Of a DNA stretch of 45,681 bases, positions 26,991 to 35,564 are shown piece after piece. Source of the stretch: Lachnospiraceae bacterium. Lineage in GTDB: Bacteria; Bacillota; Clostridia; Lachnospirales; Lachnospiraceae. The stretch covers positions 1 to 45,681 of the forward strand of contig JAGAQU010000094.1 of the NCBI GenBank assembly GCA_017622575.1. Reading direction: 5' to 3'. Each line of letters starts with the position of its first letter. Within the stretch, counting starts at the first letter, position 1. The notes below the pieces were generated by a model that did not search any database, was not told the DNA's origin, and was given only the letters and a program-made list of their open reading frames with translations. Made by a program: the position numbers and the translations under genes.

Positions 26991-27913
26991 CCTTCCACAT
27001 CCCTTCCGAAATAGTTTTCGGTCAGGAACAAAATACCTATAATAATGACCATGACAATGGACATCATTATGGCCGCCGCCGACAATTTCTGATAGTCAAG
27101 CTGTGCAAACGCATTGTTCATAAAATGCTGCATCATATAAATTGTATCATAAGGATAATTTCCTGTTAACAAATAGATTTCCCTGAAAACCTTAAAAGAA
27201 TTTATGAGGGACATAATTGTCACAAAAAGTATGGTTGAGGATAAATATCTGATCTTAATGTGCCAGAAAATCTGAAAAGGCGTGGCACTCTCAAGTATGG
27301 CTACCTCCAGAATATCCTTTGGTATGCTTCCCAAAGCCGCCATAAACAGGATCATGTTATATCCAAGATTTTTCCAAAGAAACAAGATGACAATCACGAC
27401 CTGTGCATGGGAGGATTTCAGCCAGTCTATTTTATCTGCCCCGAAAAGCCCAATAAAATCGTTCACAATGCCATTATAGTGAAACAATACCTGCCAGATC
27501 AGAATAATCGAGGCAACCGGAACCATCATGGGACTCAAGAATGCCGTTCTGAACTGACTTCTGAAAGGGATTTTATAATCCAGCATCATTGCAAGAAGAA
27601 GTGACAGAATAACCGCCAGCGGCACTGCAACCACAGAAAATTTGAGCGTATTAAAAGCAGCCTGTTGAAAAGCCTTGTTGGTCGCAACCCTTACAAAATT
27701 ATCAAGAAATACAAATTCTCTGTTAATGGGATTATCCACCAGGGAATAATAAATCACCACCAAAAAAGGTAGCACAAAAAACAGCAGTACCCCGGCAAGA
27801 CTGGGAAAAAGATATCCCCACGATATCTTCTTCCCTTTTCTGACCTGTCTGTTCAATTTACTCCCTTTATTTCCTTTTATTCCATTCCCGGCTTTCCTGT
27901 TGCGAAAACCCAT
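26987..27913 (-). CDS. Carbohydrate-type ABC transporter permease (MalF/UgpA class)
   Basis: This 308-residue partner permease starts with a ~30-residue basic cytoplasmic tail, then has six membrane helices. The EAA loop is degenerate: EVAILESATPFQIFWHIKI lacks the usual glycine of the DGA core and the terminal proline. GGAGG precedes the ATG. It lies 23 bases after the first solute-binding protein gene, the standard binding-protein/permease/permease order. The substrate is not determinable; sugar or oligosaccharide is the default for this family. Confidence 0.9.
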   Translation of the reverse strand: MGFRNRKAGNGIKGNKGSKLNRQVRKGKKISWGYLFPSLAGVLLFFVLPFLVVIYYSLVDNPINREFVFLDNFVRVATNKAFQQAAFNTLKFSVVAVPLAVILSLLLAMMLDYKIPFRSQFRTAFLSPMMVPVASIILIWQVLFHYNGIVNDFIGLFGADKIDWLKSSHAQVVIVILFLWKNLGYNMILFMAALGSIPKDILEVAILESATPFQIFWHIKIRYLSSTILFVTIMSLINSFKVFREIYLLTGNYPYDTIYMMQHFMNNAFAQLDYQKLSAAAIMMSIVMVIIIGILFLTENYFGRDVEG

Positions 27914-27936
27914 GCCAAATGTTCCTCCGATTCCTG

Positions 27937-30246
27937 TCAGGAATTTTCTTTCACATAAATCTGAATTCTGTTCTGAATGATATCCGCTGTTTCCTTTGCG
28001 GTTTTCTGTCCTTTGAAGAAGGGTGCCGTCTCTTCAGTAATAATATTGGTCAATTCCTCATTCACTAAGCCGGCACATATTTCAGCTGAATCAATAATTT
28101 TCTTTACTGCATCCACCTCTTCCTGCGTGGCGGCATAAATATCCATATCAAAGTCATCATATCCCCAGCTTGTCTTCGGCTGCTCTACCTTTTCTCCGTT
28201 TTCATCCTCATAATAATCAGGCGTCATGTCTATTTCAAACTGTTTATCAAGTGCAGACTTCTTTATCGGGAAGCCCCAGCCTCCATGCTCTTTCACAAGA
28301 CTTTGCTGATACTCATCGGAAATCAGCACCTTGATAAACTCCCATGCTCCGTCCTTATGTTTTGACTTCGCATTTAATGCCACACTTCCTCCCGCAGGCT
28401 GAATCAGGTTACCCTTTCGCTCACTGTTAGGAAATCCGATATAAGAAACTTTTTCCCCAAACAGCCCATTGTACATCTGATATTCCTGTACCGAGCTTAA
28501 GCTGGTCTGCATCAGCAGAAGCTTATCGGACCGCAGAAGAGAGCTTATTCCTTCGCCCGTGTCATTGTAATCAGGCTCTTCCGGAAACTTTGCAGCAAAT
28601 GTCAGAACCCTGATAAAATCATCACTGTTAAAGGAGCATTCTCCGGTTTCCCAGTCAATAAACTCATCTATATTGTTATAAATACAATAGTAAAAAATAC
28701 TATCTCTGCTTCCGTAACGGAACACATTCTCTGCCTCACTGCTTTCCACAAAATCAAGCATCTCGCTTAAAGTCCAGCCTGTCGCGTCCCCCACTTTGGA
28801 AGTTTTTGCCACCGTAGTGTTTATATAGAATTGCGGGATAACAGCATAAAGCCTACCTTCCACTTCGTACGCCTCAAAAACATTTTCAAGATAGTCTTCT
28901 TTTTTAATGTTGTCCCTTTCCATATAAGAATTGAGATCTTCGAACACGCCCTTGCTGGCATACTGCTTATAATCAAGATTGGAAATGTCTATAATATCCG
29001 GGCCGTTTCCGCTGGTAATATCGTTATTAAACTGAGTGAGCCCCGCATTGTAATCATCTGTATCATAGGTTTTCACAGAAATATGATATTCATTGCTTGA
29101 CTTGTTAAAATCAATAATATTTTTTCTCATATCCTGATCAAGCCACATGGCACCAAAAACAATTTCTTCCTTTTCAGGCACCTCAGACGCCGGTGTTTTC
29201 TTGAGTAATACAAGAGAATATTCTGTTTTATCCTCCGTATACTCATGCAGGATCACAAAAAAGCGGCCATCCGACATAGCTCCCATTATTTCCACATCGT
29301 CACTGTTGAGATCAGCATCCAGCCAGTCAAAAAAATACTCTCTGGTATCATTCTCAAAATCATACGCAAAAACACCATTGCTGTCACTGATCAGGACTCC
29401 TTTTTCAAGGCCTGTATAATAATTCTGATTATATCCCGTTCCCTTTATATTGTCACTTTTAACGGCTTCTCCTATGGATTTGGAATCAGGCCTTACCTGT
29501 TTAATTTCCTGTCCCGTCTCGCCCCAGGTTTTTAGATAAACGTCGCCTTCTTTTGTTGCAAAAAGAGCGTCAATCCAGTCAGTTCCGGTTTCAATTTTGC
29601 CGAGCTTGTTACCATTTTTATCCATAAGATAAATATTGGAGTTTCCGTCTGAAAAATAGATCGTATCTTTGCTGTCTATGGTCATATTCTGAACATAGGA
29701 ATTGTCAGGATCATCAAAGACAGACTTTATATCTGTCCGGCTTATCATTGCTGCGTCCTGCCCGGATATCTGCCATAATTCCACATAATTTTCATATTCT
29801 ACATTCTCATAGGATTCTTCTGTATCTTCATCTTCCGTCATCGTATCTCCTGCAATCTCTTCATAGCGGTTGACAATCATCAGAAGATTCTCTTCCGAGT
29901 CTATAACAGCATTCTGAACAGAAGCGTTCTCAGGCAGAGGCAATATCATCTCCTCACAGGTATCCGAAATAAGGTCATAACGGTACATTTTTCCGGTACT
30001 TTCTTCCGTCTCCTCATTCCAGGAGAATCCGATCAGAAACAGCACATCCCCTTGGGGGAGTATATTGCTTATGTAATTCACATCCATCTGTAACTCTTTA
30101 TATTCCGGCAGATAATAAAATTCTTTTTGGGCCTGTGAGTCATTGCCGCTACCACCCTTACCGCAGGCAGTAAGCCCAAGCATCATTACTCCTGCAAGCA
30201 AGAAAGCAATTTCTCTTTTCATCTTATCTTTCATTCCCTTTTTCAT
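27937..30246 (-). CDS. Extracellular solute-binding lipoprotein with long beta-rich N-terminal region (paralogue 1)
   Basis: This 769-residue lipoprotein has lipobox GLTAC (Cys28). Residues ~40-360 are beta-rich with blade-like repeats (MYRYDLISDTCEEM, IYLMDKNGNKLGKIETG, GVFAYDFENDTREYFFDW), suggesting a beta-propeller. About 365 onward is a family 1 solute-binding domain (FNKSSNEYHISVKTY, SGNGPDIIDISNLDYKQYAS, KGVFEDLNSYME, KDGAWEFIKVLI). Normal members of the family are ~430 residues, so the N-terminal region almost doubles the length. The start at 30246 has GAGGT 6 bases upstream. It opens the operon and lies directly behind a strong promoter. Confidence 0.88.
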   Translation of the reverse strand: MKKGMKDKMKREIAFLLAGVMMLGLTACGKGGSGNDSQAQKEFYYLPEYKELQMDVNYISNILPQGDVLFLIGFSWNEETEESTGKMYRYDLISDTCEEMILPLPENASVQNAVIDSEENLLMIVNRYEEIAGDTMTEDEDTEESYENVEYENYVELWQISGQDAAMISRTDIKSVFDDPDNSYVQNMTIDSKDTIYFSDGNSNIYLMDKNGNKLGKIETGTDWIDALFATKEGDVYLKTWGETGQEIKQVRPDSKSIGEAVKSDNIKGTGYNQNYYTGLEKGVLISDSNGVFAYDFENDTREYFFDWLDADLNSDDVEIMGAMSDGRFFVILHEYTEDKTEYSLVLLKKTPASEVPEKEEIVFGAMWLDQDMRKNIIDFNKSSNEYHISVKTYDTDDYNAGLTQFNNDITSGNGPDIIDISNLDYKQYASKGVFEDLNSYMERDNIKKEDYLENVFEAYEVEGRLYAVIPQFYINTTVAKTSKVGDATGWTLSEMLDFVESSEAENVFRYGSRDSIFYYCIYNNIDEFIDWETGECSFNSDDFIRVLTFAAKFPEEPDYNDTGEGISSLLRSDKLLLMQTSLSSVQEYQMYNGLFGEKVSYIGFPNSERKGNLIQPAGGSVALNAKSKHKDGAWEFIKVLISDEYQQSLVKEHGGWGFPIKKSALDKQFEIDMTPDYYEDENGEKVEQPKTSWGYDDFDMDIYAATQEEVDAVKKIIDSAEICAGLVNEELTNIITEETAPFFKGQKTAKETADIIQNRIQIYVKENS

Positions 30247-30252
30247 AAAAAT

Positions 30253-30311
30253 ACCTCATATATTGTGTCATTATTTGTATCACATACAAACTATAGCACA
30301 GTATATGAGGT
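30253..30311. promoter_or_regulatory. 59-bp concentric dyad over the promoter start site
   Basis: An inner palindrome TTTGTAT-CAC-ATACAAA (30274-30290) sits at the predicted transcription start. A perfect outer pair ACCTCATATA (30253-30262) and TATATGAGGT (30302-30311) is centred on the same base, 30282. Counting the bases between, 23 of 28 positions per arm are symmetric. The right outer arm lies in the promoter spacer and the left one overlaps the ribosome binding site, so a bound regulator could block both ends. It looks like an operator; no regulator gene is in the operon. Confidence 0.6.
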
Positions 30312-30318
30312 GGTACAA
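30290..30318 (-). promoter_or_regulatory. Promoter of the seven-gene transporter operon
   Basis: On the minus strand TTGTAC (30313-30318) and TATAGT (30290-30295) have a 17-base spacer. The leader to the first ATG is about 37 bases. Confidence 0.8.
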
Positions 30319-30354
30319 TGTGATTTATCTTAGTTTTTTCTTAATAAAAAACCA

Positions 30355-31719
30355 TTAATTCTTAAAACTGTGAATGGGCGCCGGAATCCGTCCGCCTCTG
30401 TTTACAAAAGCATCACAGGAGAATTGATTAACCGGCATGATAGGCGCATATCCGAGAAGGCCGCCAAACTCTACAGTCTCTCCCACACCTTTTCCGATCA
30501 CGGGAATAATACGTACCGCTGTGGTTTTCTGATTGACCATTCCGATTGCCATTTCGTCTGCAATAATCCCCGATATCGTACTTGTTTTCGTATCTCCCGG
30601 AATCGCTATCATATCAAGACCTACGGAGCAGACACAGGTCATTGCTTCCAGTTTCTCTATCGTAAGCGCTCCTGCCTCCACTGCATTGATCATTCCCTGA
30701 TCTTCGCTGACAGGAATGAAGGCACCGCTTAAGCCTCCCACATAGGAAGATGCCATAACTCCACCTTTTTTTACCTGATCGTTCAAAAGTGCAAGAGCTG
30801 CTGTGGTACCGGGCGCACCTGCATATTCCAGTCCAATCTCGCACAGAATATCTGCCACACTGTCTCCGATGGCCGGTGTAGGGGCAAGGGACAGATCCAC
30901 AATACCAAAAGGAACGTTCAGTCTTCTGGACGCTTCCTGGGCTACCAGCTGCCCTACTCTGGTTACCTTAAAAGCAGTCTTCTTAATGGTCTCACAAAGC
31001 ACTTCAAAGTTTTCTCCTCTCACTTTGCTTAACGCATTCTTTACAACTCCCGGACCGCTGACTCCCACATTGATAATCTTATCCGCCTCGGTAACACCGT
31101 GAAAGGCACCTGCCATAAAAGGATTGTCATCCGGCGCATTGCAAAATACCACCAGTTTGGCACAACCGAGAGAATCATCTTTCTTTGTGTATTCCGCTGT
31201 CTGCTTTATCATCTCGCCCATAAGCTTTACTGCATCCATATTGATACCTGTTTTGGTTGAGCCCAGATTTACAGAACTGCAAACTCTCTCTGTCGTGGAA
31301 AGTGCCAGAGGAATAGACCTAATGAGTAATTCGTCTGCAGGTGTCATTCCCTTGCAGACAAGGGCTGAATACCCTCCGATAAAATTAACTCCGACTTCGT
31401 GAGCCACTTTATCCAGCGTCTTTGCGATAGAAGCAAAATCTTCAATTGTTCTGCATGCTGCACCGCCAACCAGTGCAATGGGCGTCACGGATATTCTCTT
31501 GTTGACAATGGGAATACCATACTCTCTCGATATTTCCTCACCTGTCTTTACCAGATCCTTTGCCGCATCATATATTTTGCGATATATTTTCTCATTTAAT
31601 CGATTTAAATCCGAATCAATACAGTCAAGAAGGCTGATACCCAGCGTAATGGTTCTTACATCCAGGTTTTCCTTGGTGATCATTTCATTGGTTTCCACTA
31701 CTTCAAATAAATTTATCAT
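30355..31719 (-). CDS. PFL family protein (DUF711/UPF0210)
   Basis: This 454-residue cytosolic protein belongs to the DUF711 family, structurally related to glycyl-radical enzyme folds but of unknown biochemical function. Recognisable stretches are [38 protein letters not shown] and [19 protein letters not shown]. The start [14 protein letters not shown] at 31719 has AGGAGATAATGGC upstream; an earlier in-frame start lacks one. It follows a small ACT-domain gene by 39 bases; this two-gene pairing is conserved in many anaerobes and suggests amino-acid-responsive control of an unknown activity. Confidence 0.9.
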   Translation of the reverse strand: MINLFEVVETNEMITKENLDVRTITLGISLLDCIDSDLNRLNEKIYRKIYDAAKDLVKTGEEISREYGIPIVNKRISVTPIALVGGAACRTIEDFASIAKTLDKVAHEVGVNFIGGYSALVCKGMTPADELLIRSIPLALSTTERVCSSVNLGSTKTGINMDAVKLMGEMIKQTAEYTKKDDSLGCAKLVVFCNAPDDNPFMAGAFHGVTEADKIINVGVSGPGVVKNALSKVRGENFEVLCETIKKTAFKVTRVGQLVAQEASRRLNVPFGIVDLSLAPTPAIGDSVADILCEIGLEYAGAPGTTAALALLNDQVKKGGVMASSYVGGLSGAFIPVSEDQGMINAVEAGALTIEKLEAMTCVCSVGLDMIAIPGDTKTSTISGIIADEMAIGMVNQKTTAVRIIPVIGKGVGETVEFGGLLGYAPIMPVNQFSCDAFVNRGGRIPAPIHSFKN

Positions 31720-31758
31720 GCCATTATCTCCTATGTCTAAGATGCTTGTCCGCACATT

Positions 31759-32031
31759 TTAGATTCTATGCATTTTATCAAAAATTTCTTCCTTCTGGCA
31801 CTTGATAACAACGCCGATCTCCTCGCCCAGTGTCTGAAGTTCATCGGCGACCTCCCCAAAATGCTTCGTCGCTTTATTTGTATCAACGATCATCATCATG
31901 TTGAAATATCCCTGAACAATAGTCTGTGAAATATCCAGGATATTAATGCTGTTTTCTGCGAGATAAGTGCAAACCTTTGCGATGATACCAACTGTGTCTT
32001 TTCCTACTACCGTAATAATTGTTCTGTTCAT
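31759..32031 (-). CDS. Small ACT-domain protein (UPF0237)
   Basis: This 90-residue protein consists of a single ACT domain, a fold that binds amino acids or other small ligands. The opening TIITVVGKDTVGIIAKVCTY and the helix NSINILDISQTIVQGYF are typical. AGAGGAG precedes the ATG. It is encoded directly before the PFL/DUF711 gene and probably regulates or partners that protein. The ligand is unknown. Confidence 0.92.
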   Translation of the reverse strand: MNRTIITVVGKDTVGIIAKVCTYLAENSINILDISQTIVQGYFNMMMIVDTNKATKHFGEVADELQTLGEEIGVVIKCQKEEIFDKMHRI

Positions 32032-32077
32032 TTTTTCTCCTCTCTTTTATCCAAAAAGTCTATTTGCAACCTAACAT

Positions 32078-32878
32078 CTATGCAATATAGATTGCTTCCG
32101 ACCTTTCACTTCTTTTCGCCACCTGCATGGGGACGTCACTTATTTTAATGTCTGTATCTGCCATGGTAACCTCTACCCGCACCGCTTCATAGGCAAGCTC
32201 CGGCATGTTGTTTTCCTTGCTGAGATGTCCAAGCACCACCGCCTGAAGCTTATCATGCAACAGTCTGCAAAGAAGCTGTCCTGCCCTTTCATTGGAAAGA
32301 TGTCCCCTGTCACCCAAAATACGCTGTTTTAAGTAATATGGATAAGGCCCCACCTGAAGCATATTCACATCATGGTTTGCTTCCAGCAAAAGAGCATCCA
32401 TGCCCTTTAGTGATTCCACGGTATAATCATTGTAATTACCAAGGTCAGTGACAATTGCCACTCTCTTTTTTCCATGGGAGATCCGGTATGCTACGGGATC
32501 TGCTGCATCATGGGATATCCGCATGGGATTACAGACAAGATCTTTGACTATGATCTTTTCGTCAGGCGCCACTATCTGAAACAGATCCTCCGGGATTTCC
32601 CCCACAGAGGATGTATTTTTAATTGCCTCTATGGTTCCTTTTGTTGCGTAGACAGGCACTTCATATTTTCTTGCAAGGACTCCAAGTCCTGCGATATGAT
32701 CCGTATGTTCATGGGTAATAAAAATACCGTCAATATCTTTCATGGAAAGATCAAGTTCATTCAATCCCTGTTCTGTCCGTTTTCCGCTGATTCCCACATC
32801 GATCAACAGATGAGTAGAATCGGAGCCGACATAAATACAGTTGCCGCTGCTTCCGCTTGCAATACTGCAAAGTCTCAT
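32078..32878 (-). CDS. Metallo-beta-lactamase-fold hydrolase, WalJ/YycJ type
   Basis: This 266-residue protein has the dinuclear metal motif THEHTDHIAG, preceded by the family's N-terminus MRLCSIASGSSGNCIYVGSD, plus conserved SHDAADPV and LEANHDVNML. YycJ/WalJ proteins are nucleases linked to cell-wall stress and DNA maintenance in Firmicutes. Here it is not beside walRK, but behind polA, coaE and the FtsA-like gene. The start at 32878 has AGAGGTGCAAC upstream; the longer frame to 32920 would overlap the preceding gene and lacks a site. Confidence 0.87.
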   Translation of the reverse strand: MRLCSIASGSSGNCIYVGSDSTHLLIDVGISGKRTEQGLNELDLSMKDIDGIFITHEHTDHIAGLGVLARKYEVPVYATKGTIEAIKNTSSVGEIPEDLFQIVAPDEKIIVKDLVCNPMRISHDAADPVAYRISHGKKRVAIVTDLGNYNDYTVESLKGMDALLLEANHDVNMLQVGPYPYYLKQRILGDRGHLSNERAGQLLCRLLHDKLQAVVLGHLSKENNMPELAYEAVRVEVTMADTDIKISDVPMQVAKRSERSEAIYIA

Positions 32879-32897
32879 GTTGCACCTCTGTTTATCC

Positions 32898-34970
32898 TTA
32901 TTCCTGCCAGTATATTTCAATCACATCCCCATCATGGATCGGTTCCATATACTGAGCCGGTCTGCCGTTCAGGGTAGTGACAATTCCCTTCCCCTTTGGC
33001 CTTGACAGATCAAAATCTATTTTATCAAACACATCAACAAAAATATAGCCCGTTTTTCCTTCAAGTGGTACCGGCGTTTTGTTTACCAGTACCACAATAC
33101 TGTGAACAGCAGGTTCCTGTACCGGTTCCTCATTTTTATCCTGCTCTTTTTCCTGCTCCCGGTTCTGTTCTTCCTTCTGCTTCGTCTCTTCCTGACTGCT
33201 TACAGAGTCCATCCGCCCCAGTGTCCATATCACAGAAAAATTATCATAAACCGGTGTGTCCATATCTGCCAGCTTATTGTTCACATAAATGTTCATATTG
33301 GAATCGAGAATCACATCCATAAACTCCGTGATCTGTTTTACCGTATAAAAATTCAACATCTCCACAGCGTCATTTTCCTGTATTTCATAATATCCGGACT
33401 GCAAAAGACCGTTAACGCTGGCAAACTTCGGCATTGCAATCTTCTGTCCGTTCACATTCACCGAAATATTATCTCCGGACTCCGGAAGCTCCGAAATCGT
33501 ACAGGAGGCTTTCTTCCCGGCTGTGGATCTGCTTACCTCAACGATATCATTTGCATGAACGGGCGTATTGATATCTGCTGTGTTTCCATTCACTGTGATT
33601 ACAGCGGCTTCACCGAATTCACCTCTCACCATGCGTGCTTTTCCGTTTACCGTAAACTCGAGTGCTTTTCCCCGTTTCGGGAATAGTCCGTCATTGGGGA
33701 ATCCCGCCTGCATGGCTGCATCTGCAACCGTAAGCTTGTTGTTATCATACATCTTAATTTTTTTATCATTAAAGCTTACATAGATAAAATTATTGCTCTG
33801 TTCGTAAAAATTCAGGCAGATTCCGATGGGCGTTACGAGAAGGCTGTCCTTCTTGATGTCCTCTTCAAACACAATCTGCTGCATGACTTCCTCACCGCGG
33901 AGTGCCACACGCTCCCTGGCAATTCCAAGTTCTTCTGCTACCGCTTCCGTGTATCCGGGGATCTTACCGCCACCGCCTACCACGAAGACTGCACTGACCG
34001 GTTTTCCTCCGTTCAGTTCCTTGATTTTATCGGAAACCTGCTTTGCCATATCCTTTACAATAGGATTGGTCACAGCAAGAACCTCGCTGCTTTTCATGGT
34101 TTGAGGCAAAAACATAATGTCTTCAAAAGAAACACACTCTCTATCGCCTGCCTCACGCTTGATCTTCTCAGCTGTGGAAAAGTCCACCAGACAATGTTTG
34201 GCAATTGCCTCTGTCAGGGCATCTCCCGCAACAGGAATCATGCCATAGGCAATGATACAGCCATCATTCGTGATGGAAATATCACTGGTGCCTGCCCCCA
34301 CATCGATCAACGCAATATTCAGCATACGAAACCGTTCCGGTATGGCAACCTGAATTGCAGCAATAGGCTCAAGTGTCATATTTGCTACAGATAGCCCTGC
34401 AAGCTCAACGGCTTTGTAAAGGCCATCCACAACATCCTCCGGAAGGAATGTGGCGATCAGATCTTCTCCAATGGTTCTTGCTTTGTGTCCTTCCAGATTG
34501 CCCATGGGATATCCATTCAAATAAAACCTTACTACCGAATATCCCACACAGTAAAATTTCATATCCTCACTCTGACGGCTTTCCAGAAATTCCTTATATG
34601 CCTTTTCCACACCGGCAGAGGTAAGGGCATAGATATCCTCGCTGCCGATTTCCTTATCACTGCCATATGGGTATTCTACATGGGTCGTCACAGTTAAAAG
34701 GACACGTCCTGCGGCAGCAATACAGACTTCCGTAAGCTTTCTGCCGATTGCATCCTCCAACTCTTCCTTCACCACTCTGATGGTTTCGCCGACTTTGTTA
34801 ATATCATGAATCTGCCCATCCAGCATGGCCCTTGTCTCATGCTCTTTGACCCGCTGTGCGACCACTACAAAACGGTCTCCATCTTTATATCCTACCGTGC
34901 CGACAATGCTTCTCGTTCCGATATCCAGTCCAAAAACCAGTTGCCCGGCATATCCATTTACTTCTGCCAC
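32898..34970 (-). CDS. FtsA-like ATPase with repeat-bearing C-terminal extension
   Basis: This 690-residue protein begins with an actin-like FtsA/PilM ATPase domain (residues ~10-390): LVFGLDIGTRSIVGTVGY, the second phosphate motif ALIDVGAGTSDISI, and the adenosine motif AVFVVGGGGKIPGYTEAV. After it come ~300 residues absent from normal FtsA (~420 residues). These carry a motif seen at least three times: ITVNGNTADINTPVHANDIV, IYVNNKLADMDTPVYDN and TLNGRPAQYMEPIHDGDVI. They resemble small beta-grasp units. A Lys/Glu/Gln-rich linker lies before the last unit. There is no membrane-anchoring amphipathic tail like that of FtsA. The start is GTG, set by GGGGGAG 6 bases upstream, and overlaps coaE by 13 bases. 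The cellular role is unknown; ftsZ is not nearby. Confidence 0.8.
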   Translation of the reverse strand: MAEVNGYAGQLVFGLDIGTRSIVGTVGYKDGDRFVVVAQRVKEHETRAMLDGQIHDINKVGETIRVVKEELEDAIGRKLTEVCIAAAGRVLLTVTTHVEYPYGSDKEIGSEDIYALTSAGVEKAYKEFLESRQSEDMKFYCVGYSVVRFYLNGYPMGNLEGHKARTIGEDLIATFLPEDVVDGLYKAVELAGLSVANMTLEPIAAIQVAIPERFRMLNIALIDVGAGTSDISITNDGCIIAYGMIPVAGDALTEAIAKHCLVDFSTAEKIKREAGDRECVSFEDIMFLPQTMKSSEVLAVTNPIVKDMAKQVSDKIKELNGGKPVSAVFVVGGGGKIPGYTEAVAEELGIARERVALRGEEVMQQIVFEEDIKKDSLLVTPIGICLNFYEQSNNFIYVSFNDKKIKMYDNNKLTVADAAMQAGFPNDGLFPKRGKALEFTVNGKARMVRGEFGEAAVITVNGNTADINTPVHANDIVEVSRSTAGKKASCTISELPESGDNISVNVNGQKIAMPKFASVNGLLQSGYYEIQENDAVEMLNFYTVKQITEFMDVILDSNMNIYVNNKLADMDTPVYDNFSVIWTLGRMDSVSSQEETKQKEEQNREQEKEQDKNEEPVQEPAVHSIVVLVNKTPVPLEGKTGYIFVDVFDKIDFDLSRPKGKGIVTTLNGRPAQYMEPIHDGDVIEIYWQE

Positions 34971-35563
34971 AGATACTCCCCCAACTTCTCATCAATCTGA
35001 CGATATGCGTCAGTCAATGTATCACTGTTATCAATCACTACATTACAATATTTCCGAAATTCCTCTTCCTTCAGCTGACTGCCCATAATAGCATCTATTT
35101 TTTCATCCGAATAGTTTCGGGTTGTCCGAAGCCTTTGTCTTCGGACCTCTTCTCTTGCATAAATATACCACATTTCATCCACAATTTCCAAGTAACCGTC
35201 CTCAATCAAAAGGGCTGCCTCCAGGAAGAAAAAATCATATAGATTTCGTTTTCTCTCTTCCTCTATGGTATTCAGGATCAATTCCTTTACTGCGGGATGA
35301 ATGATCCGGTTTACCTTAGAAAGAATGTCTTCAGAAGCAAAAATTTTTTCCGCCATTTTCTGCTTATTGATGGAGCCATCCCCATTCAGAATTTCTCTTG
35401 AAAGAAGCTTCACGAGCTTTTCGTAGCAGGGTTGCCCCGGTTCCTTTACCAGATGTGCCGCCTCATCTGCAAGCAGAATCCTGCAGTTATATTTTTCTTT
35501 GATATAGGCAAGAACAGCACTTTTCCCTGCACCTACACCGCCCGTAATTCCAATGACTCTCAT
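34958..35563 (-). CDS. coaE: Dephospho-CoA kinase
   Basis: This enzyme phosphorylates dephospho-CoA with ATP in the last step of coenzyme A synthesis. The protein (201 residues) begins MRVIGITGGVGAGKSAVLAY with an intact P-loop, and has LLADEAAHLVKEPGQPCY and VVIDNSDTLTDAYRQID. The ATG at 35563 is preceded by GAGG inside the last codons of polA. polA-coaE adjacency is widespread in Firmicutes. Confidence 0.95.
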   Translation of the reverse strand: MRVIGITGGVGAGKSAVLAYIKEKYNCRILLADEAAHLVKEPGQPCYEKLVKLLSREILNGDGSINKQKMAEKIFASEDILSKVNRIIHPAVKELILNTIEEERKRNLYDFFFLEAALLIEDGYLEIVDEMWYIYAREEVRRQRLRTTRNYSDEKIDAIMGSQLKEEEFRKYCNVVIDNSDTLTDAYRQIDEKLGEYLWQK

Positions 35564-35564
35564 T

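Noticed and set aside
30321..30354. A/T stem after the PFL gene as a terminator
   Set aside because: The stem is G-C poor (GTTTTTT/AAAAAAC) and no T run follows it on the minus strand, so it is unlikely to terminate.
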